Positions 24,604 through 34,624 are shown, counted from the stretch's first letter. The stretch: DNA of 64,000 bases from Pyrinomonadaceae bacterium (GCA_028284415.1 JANQRU010000004.1:620001-684000), one strand, 5' to 3'. Made by a program: numbers and translations. Notes: generated from the letters alone by a model not told the origin.

Positions 24604-24900
24604 TTACTCTGGCGGTCCTGAACAGCCTTCTGCGTATAGTGCAGGTTGTTTTGTGCTGATGATCGGGTATTCTTCAGCTTTTGCGTTTTCGCCCATCCAA
24701 TTTTCGTATTCGGGTGGATAAGACATGTCTGAATAGATTGCTTCGACCGGGCATTCGGGTAAGCAAGCATCGCAGTCAATACAGACGTCGGGATTAATAA
24801 GAAGTCTATCGGGTGTTTCGTGAAAAGCCTCGACCGGACAGACTGCCGCACAGTCGGTATATTTGCAATTTACACACGGCTCAGTAACGATATATGTCAT
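24604..24900 (-). CDS. fdxA: Seven-iron-type ferredoxin (FdxA-like)
   Basis: This 98-residue electron carrier has the ferredoxin I pattern: CVNCKYTDCAAVCP (3Fe-4S/4Fe-4S ligands) and CIDCDACLPECP (4Fe-4S), followed by the long C-terminal extension (PPEYENWMGENAKAEEYPII) typical of Azotobacter-type 7Fe ferredoxin. The start MTYIVTEPC aligns with known members. It is a separate transcription unit on the minus strand, divergent from glpX. The redox partner is not evident from neighbours. Confidence 0.92.
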   Translation of the reverse strand: MTYIVTEPCVNCKYTDCAAVCPVEAFHETPDRLLINPDVCIDCDACLPECPVEAIYSDMSYPPEYENWMGENAKAEEYPIISTKQPALYAEGCSGPPE

Positions 24901-25034
24901 TTAATAAAAATCTCCTCTAATATTTAACCTAAAAGTCAAAATAAAAACCTAATATTCAAAGAATAACTTGTCAAAGCAGGTTAGACAAGTGTTAGAATGT
25001 GCGAATTACAAAACTTTTACATTAAGGAAAACAG

Positions 25035-26078
25035 ATGAAAAATTTGATTAAATCAGATGAATTAGCTTTGGACTTTTTGCGTGTTGCGGAAGCAGCGGCA
25101 ATTGAGTCTGCCCGAACGATGGGGCAAGGAGATAGAAAACACTCAGACCACGTTGCGGTTGAAGCAATGCGGGAAGCGATGGACACGGTTGCGATGCGCG
25201 GAAGAATCGTAATTGGTGAAGGCGAACGAGATGAAGCACCGATGCTTTACATTGGCGAAGAAGTCGGTGGTGGTGACTTTAGCGAAGAAATGCGGAAGGA
25301 TTTCCCCGAAATTGATATAGCTGTTGATCCTTTGGAAGGGACTAATTTGTGTGCTTTAGGGGCGAATAATGCGATTGCTGTTTTGGCGGCTTCGGAACGC
25401 GGCGGATTGCTCAACGCACCTGATATTTATATGGATAAGATCGTTGTCGGACCTTCTTGTAAAGGTGCAGTAGATATTGAAGCCCCGGTTAAGTACAATC
25501 TCAAGGCAATTGCCTTATCGCTTAGCCGCGATATTGATGATTTAACCGTAATCGTTCTTGATCGCCCAAGACATGAAAACCTTATCAGAGAAATCCGTGA
25601 GGCAGGAGCTAGAATCCGTTTGATCTCAGATGGTGATCTCTCGGCAGGAATTTCGGCGGCAGTTGCAGGAACAAATATTCATGCATTAATGGGAATCGGT
25701 GGAGCTCCAGAAGGAGTATTAACTGCGGCGGCAATGAAATGCTTAAATGGTGAAATTCAGGCTAAGCTTGAATTCGATCCTGAAAGACTAAGTGTTGATA
25801 AAGATAAAGTTCCCCCGGCTGATGAGGTTATGGCTCGTTTGAGAGATATGGGAATAGATGACCCCGATAAAATATATAATACTGATGACTTAGCACCTGG
25901 AGAAAGAATTATTTTCGCCGCTACGGGAGTGACAGACGGAGCATTATTAAGAGGCGTCCGTTTCTTTGGTGCGGGTAAAAGAACTAATTCGGTTGTAATG
26001 ACGACCGATACAAAAAATATACGTTTTGTAGATACCGTCCATGTAGAGGGTGGTCCTGATTCAGTAATTCGTTTCTAA
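25035..26078 (+). CDS. glpX: Fructose-1,6-bisphosphatase class II
   Basis: GlpX dephosphorylates fructose-1,6-bisphosphate in gluconeogenesis. The 347-residue product has the Li-sensitive phosphatase motifs: [26 protein letters not shown] (metal-binding Asp and the DPxEGT motif), [10 protein letters not shown] and [18 protein letters not shown]. The length is normal. The ATG follows AAGGAAAAC. In related bacteria it can also act on sedoheptulose-1,7-bisphosphate. The next gene (radical SAM) is on the same strand after 100 nt and may be separate. Confidence 0.95.
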   Translation: MKNLIKSDELALDFLRVAEAAAIESARTMGQGDRKHSDHVAVEAMREAMDTVAMRGRIVIGEGERDEAPMLYIGEEVGGGDFSEEMRKDFPEIDIAVDPLEGTNLCALGANNAIAVLAASERGGLLNAPDIYMDKIVVGPSCKGAVDIEAPVKYNLKAIALSLSRDIDDLTVIVLDRPRHENLIREIREAGARIRLISDGDLSAGISAAVAGTNIHALMGIGGAPEGVLTAAAMKCLNGEIQAKLEFDPERLSVDKDKVPPADEVMARLRDMGIDDPDKIYNTDDLAPGERIIFAATGVTDGALLRGVRFFGAGKRTNSVVMTTDTKNIRFVDTVHVEGGPDSVIRF

Positions 26079-26182
26079 ACATATATAGCGTTCAAAACGT
26101 ATAAATTTATATCAATCAAATAACTAAAAAAACTTGTTTGAACTGATTGACACTCATTTCAGACGCTTTGGAGGTTTCTTTT

Positions 26183-27991
26183 ATGAGCGACGTAACAACA
26201 AATGGCAATCAATCAGTAGCTAAATCGAACGACTCCGCCGTCCCCGAAGACGGCGGTAAGCTAATCGTGTTGACTGCCCCTTTAACCGAAGCAATTGACC
26301 ACGCAGGGTATTTTATCCAAATGGCAATGGCTTCACTACCAATTTGGCTTGAGAGCATTCTCAACCGCAAATATCCCGACTGGCGTAAGGTCGAACACTA
26401 TGAAGACGGCTCGGCAAAATATATGCCTGCAGGTGTTCGTCTAGTCGAAAAATCTCTGCAAAGACAATATAACGAAGATGATATTGTTTGTTGTTTTCCA
26501 GAAGATTTAGATAAATTTGTCGGTCCAAACACGAGAGTCGTTGCGGTTTCCACACACAATCCACTCGGCGTAACATTTGCGGCGGGAGTTTACACTTCGA
26601 TTTTTGGTTCATCCAAAATGCCAATTAATTCGCACTACTCACGCGAACTTTTTGCACAAATCAAAAACAATAAATATCGAGATAATTATAAAGTTATCGT
26701 TGGCGGTTCGGGTGGTTGGCAAATTATCCAAACGGATATGTATGACGAACTTGGAATTGACTGCATCGTTGATGGGCGAAGTGAATCAGACGATACATTA
26801 AAGCTTTTTGATGATGCAATAAATGGTAAAGACTTGCCGAAGGAAGTTGTAGTCAAACATCCGACTGATCGTGATTCAATAATGTTTCCTGACACACGAA
26901 CGACTTTTGGCGTGGTTGAAATGACAACAGGTTGCGGACGACGTTGCAAATTCTGTGTTCCTGATTTAAATCCGCAAATCGATTTGCCGAAAGACAAAAT
27001 TATGGATGCGGTGCGAGCAAATGTGCGTGAAGGCAATAAGCAAATTTCACTCGCTACGGAAGATATGTTCATTTGGGGACAGGTTCATACGGACACGCCT
27101 TTTTACTTTCCAAATCGAGAAAAATTAGTTGATTTATACAAAAGCGTTGTCGATACGCCTGGCGTTGAGCAACACGTTTTGAGTCATTCTACAATTGCTC
27201 CAGCGGTTGTTGATCCCGTTATGATTGAGCAGCTTTCGGAAATCTTGTTGCCGAAAAGCCCGATTCATTTTCCATATCTCAGCACGCATCCCGAAAAGAA
27301 AGCACTCGCTCCTTTGATTGGCTTGGAAACTGCTTCAATTTCGATGGCAAGAAAGGTTATGCCAACTAAAGGAATTCCTTTCAAAATTGATTATTGGCAA
27401 AGCGTCGTTATCGAAGGTTTGCGTGTGTTGAATAAAAATAATTGGTTCCCTGCAATGACTTTGATTGTTGGAAATCCAGATGAAACTGATGAAGACGTTA
27501 AAGCAACGATTGATTTGGTTTACGAAATGGAACGCCAAGGTTTGTTCGCATTCTTGATTCCTTCAATTTTCACACCTCTGCACGATACTCGTATGGAAAT
27601 GGAAAAAGGCGTTACAAAAACTAAACAGCTTTCTGAATTACAATGGCAATTGATGATGAAATGCTGGAAGATGAATTTGCGTCCAGGACAATATTCCTGG
27701 TGGGGACCGACAGCTTGGCGAGTTGGCTCAATCGGAATGTGGCTTTACAAACTGCGTAAATTAAATGGACCAAATTTCACATATCCACTCTTAATGTTCT
27801 CAGGTGCTTTATCCGAAAAACGTCTTGCCAAGATGGGTAAAATCTATCCCGGCAAACCGCTTGAATTATTGAACCGCAAAGAACTTTTGGCTACGCTCAA
27901 GCCAAAACAATTTCAATACATACGCGAAGACACAGGTGATATGCCTGATGAATATTATGAGGCGAAAAAAGCACTCGCTGTAAATGCGTAA
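26183..27991 (+). CDS. B12-binding-type radical SAM protein
   Basis: This 602-residue protein has an N-terminal cobalamin-binding-like region (VIVGGSGGWQIIQTDMYDE), a [4Fe-4S] motif TTGCGRRCKFCVPDL (Cx3Cx2C) at about residue 253 and a TIM-barrel core with NPDETDEDVKATIDLVYEME. The C-terminal tail is long. The original frame begins 36 nt earlier, but MSDVTTNG follows a good GGAGG site. Members of this class methylate or rearrange unreactive carbon centres; the substrate is unknown. The terminator at 28021-28053 follows. Confidence 0.85.
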   Translation: MSDVTTNGNQSVAKSNDSAVPEDGGKLIVLTAPLTEAIDHAGYFIQMAMASLPIWLESILNRKYPDWRKVEHYEDGSAKYMPAGVRLVEKSLQRQYNEDDIVCCFPEDLDKFVGPNTRVVAVSTHNPLGVTFAAGVYTSIFGSSKMPINSHYSRELFAQIKNNKYRDNYKVIVGGSGGWQIIQTDMYDELGIDCIVDGRSESDDTLKLFDDAINGKDLPKEVVVKHPTDRDSIMFPDTRTTFGVVEMTTGCGRRCKFCVPDLNPQIDLPKDKIMDAVRANVREGNKQISLATEDMFIWGQVHTDTPFYFPNREKLVDLYKSVVDTPGVEQHVLSHSTIAPAVVDPVMIEQLSEILLPKSPIHFPYLSTHPEKKALAPLIGLETASISMARKVMPTKGIPFKIDYWQSVVIEGLRVLNKNNWFPAMTLIVGNPDETDEDVKATIDLVYEMERQGLFAFLIPSIFTPLHDTRMEMEKGVTKTKQLSELQWQLMMKCWKMNLRPGQYSWWGPTAWRVGSIGMWLYKLRKLNGPNFTYPLLMFSGALSEKRLAKMGKIYPGKPLELLNRKELLATLKPKQFQYIREDTGDMPDEYYEAKKALAVNA

Positions 27992-28020
27992 AAATTAAAA
28001 CTTCTAAAGCCACTGAAAAA

Positions 28021-28053
28021 GGGTTCAGTAATCCTAAGTTGCTGAACCCTTTT
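28021..28053. terminator. Bidirectional terminator between convergent genes
   Basis: GGGTTCAG (28021-28028) pairs with CTGAACCC (28042-28049), with A and T runs on either side. It serves the plus-strand radical SAM gene and the minus-strand operon ending at 28070. Confidence 0.85.
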
Positions 28054-28069
28054 CCATTTTTTTTCTTCA

Positions 28070-28936
28070 CTAAGGTCTGTTTATATCCAAAACAGCATAA
28101 CGATAACCGTCAAGTAATGTGTAATTTTCCTTTGATTTAGTTAATTCAATTTCAACTGTTTTTCCACTGGAAGTTAATTCAAGATATGATCGCCCTTGAA
28201 AAGAATAGATTTTATACGTTCCTTCCCCTTTGTTTCTATTTCTTCTAATATCTGATCCGCTCTGTCCCCAGTAGCCTGTACTGGCACTAAAGTAATATGA
28301 GAATGTGCCGTCCCTGTAGAGTTTGATTATTCTTGTATCAGACTGCCCTGACGAGCCGCTACCTGAATCACTATTGGTTCTAGTTATCATATATTTCAAT
28401 TGCTTTCCAATAATTCGCTGCTTCCAAAAATCAGTATTTGGCATTTCTTTCTGACGAAAAAACTTTACTGACCTCGCAAGTTTTTCAGCCTCTCCAATGT
28501 GTATCTCTCCAAATTTTCCTTTTTCTGTGACCATAAAAATATTGATCCCGCTACCCAATTGATTTATTAAACCAATCGCAAAAACTCTTACTTGACTCCC
28601 GCTAAAGATGCCTTCGTAAAAACCTTCGACTCTGTTATTTCCTACTACTTTAAAATCACCTCTGGGGGCAAGTTGGATTCCTTCATTTGAAATGCCTTGT
28701 AAAGCTAGATATTTAAGTTGTTTTGTATCTTTGCTTTGATTTTTTGATAAAATCATAATCCCTGGTATTGAGGAATGTCCTAACAAATAATAATCTCCCT
28801 CAATTCTGCCAGTCCACCCTTTTGGAGTTTCAAAACTCAAACCGAATTCCTTAAATTCTATCTTTTTATTTGTTTGTGAACTTACAATTGAACCGCTCAT
28901 TAATAATGTTATTAGTACAAAAATTACTTTTCTCAT
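28070..28936 (-). CDS. Exported two-domain hypothetical protein
   Basis: This 288-residue protein has a signal peptide (MRKVIFVLITLLMSGSIVSS). The N-terminal half is a PsbP-like or DUF1795-like shape (EFGLSFETPKGWTGRI to about residue 165). The C-terminal half has a lipocalin-like order of strands (DGTFSYYFSASTGYWGQ, GEGTYKIYSFQGRSYLELT, DGYRYAVLDI). The separating loop is Ser/Gly-rich. It is the last gene of a three-gene operon (28964, 30229 upstream) under the shared motif at 32491-32536. I do not know its function; the operon suggests work in the cell envelope. Confidence 0.65.
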   Translation of the reverse strand: MRKVIFVLITLLMSGSIVSSQTNKKIEFKEFGLSFETPKGWTGRIEGDYYLLGHSSIPGIMILSKNQSKDTKQLKYLALQGISNEGIQLAPRGDFKVVGNNRVEGFYEGIFSGSQVRVFAIGLINQLGSGINIFMVTEKGKFGEIHIGEAEKLARSVKFFRQKEMPNTDFWKQRIIGKQLKYMITRTNSDSGSGSSGQSDTRIIKLYRDGTFSYYFSASTGYWGQSGSDIRRNRNKGEGTYKIYSFQGRSYLELTSSGKTVEIELTKSKENYTLLDGYRYAVLDINRP

Positions 28937-28963
28937 GAAATTTCTCCAAACCTCTTATCCCAA

Positions 28964-30214
28964 TTATCTCAACATAACCAATCTTTGAATTTTTGTTTTA
29001 CTCAATTCTTTTCCATTTCCATCTAATGCAACCACACGCCAACTTGGATTTTTAGCCGCAAATCTTTTCCAGAACCAAGACGGTGCTTGATAGCTCTTGC
29101 TTGGTGCGAGAAGCATCGCTGAAAGAATTGGATTATTTTCTGCGTCCAAAACCTCTAAACGATATGCGGCGGCATTTTCCAGATGATTCCAGTTAAATAC
29201 GAGGGGTTTTGTCAAATCTATTGGCGTTTCTTTTTGTGGTAAAAGTAAAGCCGTATCTTCCCAAGCCGTTTTGGCGTCTTTACCAACAACAAAAAATTTC
29301 AAAACGGGCATTGGGAAAGATGCGACTGCTCCTGCTTGGACGACACCGTTACCAACTCCGACCGACGTTAAATTTGAGCTTGATTCTTTATCGTCAACTG
29401 CTTCAATTCTCAAGAGCAAAAGATATTGTCCCTCTGCTAATGTCGGCACACGACCATTGAGTTCAAGTGGGAGTTTGAACTCCCCTGTCGGAGGTAGAAA
29501 ATGATTAAAACGGCTGATCTGCGTGTACCGTTTTTGTGCTGCTCTCTGTTCTACAGGTAATGTAGCTTCTGTTAACAAATCTCTGTCCGCCGGCGGTTCT
29601 TCGCCCGGTTGAACAATTTCCCAACGCCCTTTTAATCTGCCCGTTCCGTTGTATTTTATGTCAGCATAAATTTTAGGGAATTTCTCACCCGAGTTGATAA
29701 ACAAAATTGGTTTTTCAGAAGGCGTCTGAATTTCAACATTCGTCAAAGCAAAAGGGGTTCTCGCACCGCCGCTTCCCATACGACAGGTTACCGCGACAAA
29801 TTGGTCTGGGTCTCCATTGGTCGAAACAAATCTACGCACATAGAAAAATCCTGCATCGCCGCCTCTTTGTGCCGCTTGATATGCCCGACGAACGACTGAC
29901 GATGGTATCCCCATAATGTCTGTAAATCCTTGATTTCCGCTCGTTCTGGAACGATTTAGGCGTGCGGGGAGAGAGCCATAGATCGTTCCGGGACGACATT
30001 GCTGACCGAGTGCAGGAAAAGTTGCGGGAATTAGTTGACCACACCATAAGGCTTCTGCCGGAACATAGCCTGCGGGAATAGGTCCAAAGGTTAAAAACAC
30101 AGTCGTCGGGTTTTGCGAATTGACATTTACACCTGTCGGATTTACGCGAATCTGTGCTTGTAATGCAATCTGCAATAAAATTATTAAGCCAATGATTTTT
30201 ACAATGTTTTTCAT
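28964..30214 (-). CDS. Exported hypothetical protein of the CHAT locus
   Basis: This 416-residue protein has a signal peptide (MKNIVKIIGLIILLQIALQA). The first half contains a Cys-containing loop (ALWCGQLIPATFPALGQQC); the second half looks like fibronectin-III-type beta-sandwiches (LVFNWNHLENAAAYRLEV). A preceding block repeats a PTTVFLTFGPIPAGYVPAEA pattern. I do not recognise a named family. It starts 14 nt after the barrel gene with its own GGAGG site, so it is expressed in step with it and may be a periplasmic or surface partner. Confidence 0.65.
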   Translation of the reverse strand: MKNIVKIIGLIILLQIALQAQIRVNPTGVNVNSQNPTTVFLTFGPIPAGYVPAEALWCGQLIPATFPALGQQCRPGTIYGSLPARLNRSRTSGNQGFTDIMGIPSSVVRRAYQAAQRGGDAGFFYVRRFVSTNGDPDQFVAVTCRMGSGGARTPFALTNVEIQTPSEKPILFINSGEKFPKIYADIKYNGTGRLKGRWEIVQPGEEPPADRDLLTEATLPVEQRAAQKRYTQISRFNHFLPPTGEFKLPLELNGRVPTLAEGQYLLLLRIEAVDDKESSSNLTSVGVGNGVVQAGAVASFPMPVLKFFVVGKDAKTAWEDTALLLPQKETPIDLTKPLVFNWNHLENAAAYRLEVLDAENNPILSAMLLAPSKSYQAPSWFWKRFAAKNPSWRVVALDGNGKELSKTKIQRLVMLR

Positions 30215-30228
30215 TTTCGCCTCCGAAT

Positions 30229-32430
30229 TTAGAAAAGATTAAAGGTCAATCCAAAGTTAAAAGTCTGGGATTTATTTATTGAGTTAAAGAAAAATTGTCG
30301 GTCGATCGAATCGCCATAGCGATTTGCATAACGTATGAAAAATTGTCCTGACATTTTCTTAAATTTATTTTCACCAAGGCTGAAATTGTATGCCCATTGA
30401 GCATCAAGCTCACCGTTGCGTGTATCATTCAAATTTCCCGTATCGCCCGCCATTGTGAATGAAAAGCCACCGCTAAAGACAGAGTTTTTAATATATGGAG
30501 TAGTCCAAGTTCCTCGCGTACCTATGCGGAAAGTTCGGTCAACTTTATTTAGCTCAAAGCTTTTTTGTCTTTCTCTCGCAAAATCAAAATCTAGCCCAAG
30601 TGTTTGAAATGGTCTGTAATTGACAGTTATGCCGTTTGAAGCCGAGGCTAGATCAGCATTTGCTCTGCCGATCTGCCGATTATCCTGAAACGCTCGATTG
30701 TGAACGTAACCGATCGTCAAATTTTCAGAAATCATCCATTGAGCATTAACTGCCTGTGTGTAGCTTTTTTGGTTTGGCACTTGTGATTCATCGGTAAAAA
30801 GTCCTGCGGTCGGCAAAAATGCTCCGTATTGATGAATTAAACCAAAAGTATATGAAACGGTCGGAAGCCATTTAATAGGCTTTTCACCTGTGAAAAATGA
30901 GTTTAATGGAATGCTTACATTTACATTGTTTTGGCGATTCAGAGTTTTTAGAATCGAAGCGATGTCGTCGAGGTTATCCCTTTCACGTAAGTTTCCAAAA
31001 CCAAAATTTATTTCGCCTAAATTTCCCGTGATCTCAAATTGATTTTTGCGACGGTCAGCTTGTGTAAACACTCCGATGCTGCGGAAAAGAGGGAGAATTT
31101 CTTCATGGCGAAAAGTTCCTGTAAGTTTTAGCTTTTTTTCTTTCCAGAGCTTCAAGCCTTGAATTATGTCGAAACTAATTTCTCCGTAACGTGCATTTTT
31201 TGTTTCTGATGTAACTTGCGTAACCTCAAATTCTTGTTCAAGATTCGGATCGCTTGGATTTGTAAATTTGCTTCTTGTAAAACTTGCTTCATATCGAAGT
31301 CTTTCTTTCAGAGTGTTTCCAAGAATCTTAAAACCGAACCCTAAGCTTTTCTCGGCATCATTAATTTCGCCTTGATTGAAATTTTCCAAGGGGAGAAGTG
31401 AACCACGCATTACAGAAAACTCCACACGCAAACCTCCGGGTCGCTCCTTTACAAATTCACGTGCGAAGGTGCCGCTGACGAGGCTGTGTTTTTTGCGTGA
31501 GATGCCGAGAAAATTGTCATAACCGACTACCGAACTTCCATTTGCAGCCGCGAATGTAAAATCATTTTGCTTGCCAATCGGAACTGTCAGCGTAAAACCA
31601 CGACTAGAAAAACTATTTAATAAATGTCTGTTTGAGCCGAAGGAAACATGTCCGAGATTAAATTTGAACCTTCCTTTTGAAAGTTCGACCAAATAGCTTG
31701 ATAGATCTATTTTTGGGGCTTCATTCTGCAAATCTCCAAATCGTAAGGCTTCCTGAATAAATGATGAGCCTGCAAAATCAAATTGATTACTGAGTGTCCA
31801 ACCTCTTTTTGAAAACTTAAAGAGTATGTTTCCCTGTCCCGCCAAATCTGTAAATGGATTTCTTTCGGGAGCAGCATCTTCGGGAAATGTTTTTGTTTGG
31901 TTCTGTCCTTTTATATTTAGAGAGACATTTGGCGTAAATTCCCATTGCATTTTGCCATCTTCGGTATTTCCATTTTCCTCGCTAAAATCCTCCGAGCCAT
32001 TATTATTTTCGTCTGAATTTGTTTCATCAGAAACATTTTCATTTTCCCCTTCGGCTTTAACTCTCAAAGGCAATTCAGCTATGGTCTTCCATTCTCCGGC
32101 TTTGTTAATTAGATAAATCGAAAGTTGATTTTCACCAATGGGAAGTGGAAAAATGCTGGGCTGATAACTCAGAGTTTTATCTTGAACAGAAAAGAGCGAA
32201 CTGACGTCGGTTGTACCGATAAATACTGCTAATTTGCCGTCTTCACTCGTCAATGAACGGTCTAAATTCAGCTCTATTTTTTCGGTTTGGCTAATTTCCT
32301 TATCCGCGAAACTTGCCGTAACTGCAAATTCGCCATTACTTTGTGCAGAAATTTCATCTGCAACAAATATCAACAAAAACATTGTTGATAAAAAAATCGT
32401 TGCTTTTAGGATAATAGTTTTTCCGTTCAT
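30229..32430 (-). CDS. Predicted outer-membrane beta-barrel protein with N-terminal beta domain
   Basis: This 733-residue protein has a signal peptide (about 29 residues), an N-terminal Ig-like domain (about 30-130), an acidic Asn/Glu-rich linker (about 130-165) and then about 560 residues of alternating amphipathic strands ending NKSQTFNFGLTFNLF. The final aromatic residue in such a context is the usual recognition signal for barrel insertion by BamA. No plug domain and no named family are seen. It is first in a three-gene operon, and its start is 61 nt from the shared promoter motif. It is the best candidate for the export or display platform of the locus, by inference. Confidence 0.7.
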   Translation of the reverse strand: MNGKTIILKATIFLSTMFLLIFVADEISAQSNGEFAVTASFADKEISQTEKIELNLDRSLTSEDGKLAVFIGTTDVSSLFSVQDKTLSYQPSIFPLPIGENQLSIYLINKAGEWKTIAELPLRVKAEGENENVSDETNSDENNNGSEDFSEENGNTEDGKMQWEFTPNVSLNIKGQNQTKTFPEDAAPERNPFTDLAGQGNILFKFSKRGWTLSNQFDFAGSSFIQEALRFGDLQNEAPKIDLSSYLVELSKGRFKFNLGHVSFGSNRHLLNSFSSRGFTLTVPIGKQNDFTFAAANGSSVVGYDNFLGISRKKHSLVSGTFAREFVKERPGGLRVEFSVMRGSLLPLENFNQGEINDAEKSLGFGFKILGNTLKERLRYEASFTRSKFTNPSDPNLEQEFEVTQVTSETKNARYGEISFDIIQGLKLWKEKKLKLTGTFRHEEILPLFRSIGVFTQADRRKNQFEITGNLGEINFGFGNLRERDNLDDIASILKTLNRQNNVNVSIPLNSFFTGEKPIKWLPTVSYTFGLIHQYGAFLPTAGLFTDESQVPNQKSYTQAVNAQWMISENLTIGYVHNRAFQDNRQIGRANADLASASNGITVNYRPFQTLGLDFDFARERQKSFELNKVDRTFRIGTRGTWTTPYIKNSVFSGGFSFTMAGDTGNLNDTRNGELDAQWAYNFSLGENKFKKMSGQFFIRYANRYGDSIDRQFFFNSINKSQTFNFGLTFNLF

Positions 32431-32490
32431 TTCATTCCTCTCCCAAAAAACTGACAGTTAAATTTCCAAACTCAGACCAATTAAATTGCT

Positions 32491-32536
32491 TTTCACTTAT
32501 AACTGACATTTAAGCGGAAAATGTGTCGCCTTTTTT
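32491..32536 (-). promoter_or_regulatory. Shared bipartite promoter motif, copy 1 (upstream of 30229-32430 operon)
   Basis: On the minus strand CGACACATT (32520-32528) is followed after exactly 13 nt by TCAGTT (32501-32506) and ATAAGTGAAA. An A-rich run lies just upstream of the first block. Confidence 0.75.
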
Positions 32537-32550
32537 AGGATTTTCTTTAA

Positions 32551-32592
32551 ACAAAAAAAAGGCGATACTCCTTGCCGTAGAAGCATCGCCAA
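32551..32592 (-). terminator. Terminator of A1 gene (A type)
   Basis: GGCGAT (32561-32566) pairs with ATCGCC (32585-32590), with further partial pairing. On the minus strand it ends with a run of eight T. Confidence 0.75.
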
Positions 32593-32616
32593 AATAGTTT
32601 CTAATCTAAGGGGAGA

Positions 32617-33546
32617 TTAAAAACTGCAATTTGCTTTATATGTACTTCGAAAAGGTTTAACAAGGATGTCTGAGCCTTTTTCGATGTTAAATCCTTTAAT
32701 TTCGTAATTGCTATTGTTCGTAACTCTTATCTTCCACCTTCCATTTAGTTGGGCATCTGCCGCAGACACATTGTAGGTAACTCTAAATTTTCGTGGGAAT
32801 TGCCCCGACGAATGAACCGAATGAACATTTCTCCTAGAAAGAGCAACTCTTCCGTTTGGCTTCAAAAGCTGTATATTTAAGGGTGGAAAGCGTACTGGGA
32901 GAATATTATCCGCGTGCCATTTTGCACTAAGTCGTATAGTTCCTGCTGCTTTTCCAACTCTGTAGATATCTAATGTTTGGGTATTACCTTTTTTCAAAGT
33001 TAGGGTTGTCCCCTGCATATCAAGATTTACGGTTCTGGGGCAATTAGGACGATAAATTGAGCGAACACTGCTCGGAACAAAAGGGTTAACATCTGAACCT
33101 TTTTCAACATCAAAGCCCTCAACTTCATAATTACTGTTATTTGTAATTCTTAAGCTCCAGTTACCTGATCTATTCGCTTCTGCCAAACTAACGGTATAAT
33201 TAATTCTGCACTTCGGGTTTCTATTAGCATGCATTGAGTAGCAATTAAATGTTCTTAAGACTCGGCTTCCATGTCTTAGTTGAATTCTTAGCCTATTAAA
33301 CACCGGTAAAATATTTACTGCGTGCCATTTTAATCTCAATCTAATTTCTCCCGGTATGCCACGCGGGATACGTCTCAAATCTCTATTTACAGTATTTCCT
33401 TTCGGAACTGTTGCTGTTCCCCCTTGCATATCGATTCTTATGTCATCTGCAAAAGCCATCCCTGCAAAAACTCCAAGAATCATTGTCATCGTTAAAATGT
33501 AAGTTTTCACTTTAGTTTTATGTTGGTTCAAACTAAGTTTTATCAT
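32617..33546 (-). CDS. Family A exported protein, copy A1 (two-repeat beta-sandwich-like)
   Basis: This 309-residue protein has a signal peptide (LTMTMILGVFAGMAFA) and two related repeats of about 130 residues. Each repeat has the pattern DMQG...PKGNTV.R, LKWHA.NI.P, RLRIQLRHGSR or LNIQLLKPNG, GNW or GRW, and ITNNSNYEVEGFDVEKG. Conserved Cys pairs (NCYSMHANRNPKC) are likely disulfides. The start is the second ATG (MIKLSLNQHK) because the first lies inside the GAGGAG ribosome-binding site. The function is unknown. The SGNWSLRITNNSNY block resembles PPC-type beta-sandwich strands, by inference only. It has its own promoter motif and terminator. Confidence 0.7.
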   Translation of the reverse strand: MIKLSLNQHKTKVKTYILTMTMILGVFAGMAFADDIRIDMQGGTATVPKGNTVNRDLRRIPRGIPGEIRLRLKWHAVNILPVFNRLRIQLRHGSRVLRTFNCYSMHANRNPKCRINYTVSLAEANRSGNWSLRITNNSNYEVEGFDVEKGSDVNPFVPSSVRSIYRPNCPRTVNLDMQGTTLTLKKGNTQTLDIYRVGKAAGTIRLSAKWHADNILPVRFPPLNIQLLKPNGRVALSRRNVHSVHSSGQFPRKFRVTYNVSAADAQLNGRWKIRVTNNSNYEIKGFNIEKGSDILVKPFRSTYKANCSF

Positions 33547-33611
33547 CTTTTTTCTCCTCATATAATGTAAATTCTTGAACCCTGAAAACTATTAATTCGT
33601 CGTATTAATGT

Positions 33612-33660
33612 TTTCATTTGTCTAAAACTGATAAATCAAAACAAAATGTGTCGTTTTTTT
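33612..33660 (-). promoter_or_regulatory. Shared promoter motif, copy 2 (upstream of A1)
   Basis: CGACACATT (33645-33653), 13 nt, TCAGTT (33626-33631). The tail after the second block (TTAGACAAATGAAAA) is the least conserved of the set. Confidence 0.7.
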
Positions 33661-33680
33661 TAGATTTTTATTGAAATAGA

Positions 33681-33720
33681 AAAAGACAAGACTCAATAAA
33701 ATTTTTGAACCTTGTCTTTG
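33681..33720 (-). terminator. Terminator of B1 gene (B type)
   Basis: AAAGACAAG (33682-33690) pairs with CTTGTCTTT (33711-33719). The loop contains ACTCAATAAA, shared with the B2 terminator. Confidence 0.75.
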
Positions 33721-33772
33721 TTTGCATCTGTAAAGAAAATCTATTCAAACAATAAATTTCCCAACTTAGTAA

Positions 33773-34624
33773 TTATTTACATCCATCAGTTCTTTCAAAC
33801 CATATCCAAATATCCTCTGTATCTCCTCTTGAATCACCTTTAACCTCGAGCGAATAATCAGAATACGTCCTACTTATCCCATCTCTGCTTGGTGGAAGAT
33901 TATATACAAGCTTCATTTTTTTATTATTTGGAACTCCAAATGCCCTTTTCGAATAACCAGTTCCTGTAGCAACAATAGAACTACCTTTCCTTAAGATAAA
34001 TTTCAACTTACATCCAAATCGGTCAAAACCGCAACTCCCTTTCCAAACGCCAGTAATTTCCAATCTAGTTCCGTCTTTGGGATGTACAGTTCTACTTATT
34101 CGATAGTTATCTATTCGGTAAGTTATCCCTTGATTTTTTTTTAATCCCTGCCTGTTTGTTATACCTTTTCTACTGTAACTTGGAGTTGGCGGATTAAACC
34201 ATTGAAAAGTTGCAATACCAACCTGTGTGTTTTTTCTGGATGTATTCTTAATTCTTACTCTATAAGTTCCTTTTTTACTGCAACTAAAAACGACATGTCT
34301 TAAATAAACTCTCTTAAATTTGTTGTTCGTCGTCACATATTTAGTAGTCACAACATTTGTATTACCTTTTACCAAATCAATTCTGAATCTAGTGGTCTTT
34401 CCCAAACCCAAAAACCCCTTTACAGCAACATTTACGGGAATTTTGATTTCCCCGGTAGTTCGCACTGAAAAAGTTTTAGAATACGCATATTTTGAACCTT
34501 TTGGTATGTTAATTGATCCTAAATTTACTACTTCAGCATTTGTTGAGATTGCCCCCAAAATCACAAATAAAACTAAAGAAACCAAGCCACCTATTATCTT
34601 CAATACTTTCTTTTCTTTTTTCAT
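33773..34624 (-). CDS. Family B exported protein, copy B1
   Basis: This 283-residue protein has a signal peptide (VLKIIGGLVSLVLFVILGAI). The first half follows the family B pattern: LGSINIPKGSKYAYSKTF, a GEIKIPVNVAVKGFLGLG strand pair, YVTTNNKFKRVYLR and SCSKKGTYRVRIKN. The second half holds the Cys pair SCGFDRFGCKL. I start at MKKEKKV, after AAAAGGAG. The longer frame would run back into the promoter motif. B proteins share with A only size, export and Lys/Arg-rich beta character. The function is unknown; a surface or matrix role is inferred. Confidence 0.7.
   Translation of the reverse strand: MKKEKKVLKIIGGLVSLVLFVILGAISTNAEVVNLGSINIPKGSKYAYSKTFSVRTTGEIKIPVNVAVKGFLGLGKTTRFRIDLVKGNTNVVTTKYVTTNNKFKRVYLRHVVFSCSKKGTYRVRIKNTSRKNTQVGIATFQWFNPPTPSYSRKGITNRQGLKKNQGITYRIDNYRISRTVHPKDGTRLEITGVWKGSCGFDRFGCKLKFILRKGSSIVATGTGYSKRAFGVPNNKKMKLVYNLPPSRDGISRTYSDYSLEVKGDSRGDTEDIWIWFERTDGCK

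Noticed and set aside
32491..32536. The shared motif as a repressor or two-component operator
   Set aside because: The blocks are not inverted or direct repeats of each other and have a fixed 13-nt spacer with promoter-like distance; no response regulator is encoded nearby.
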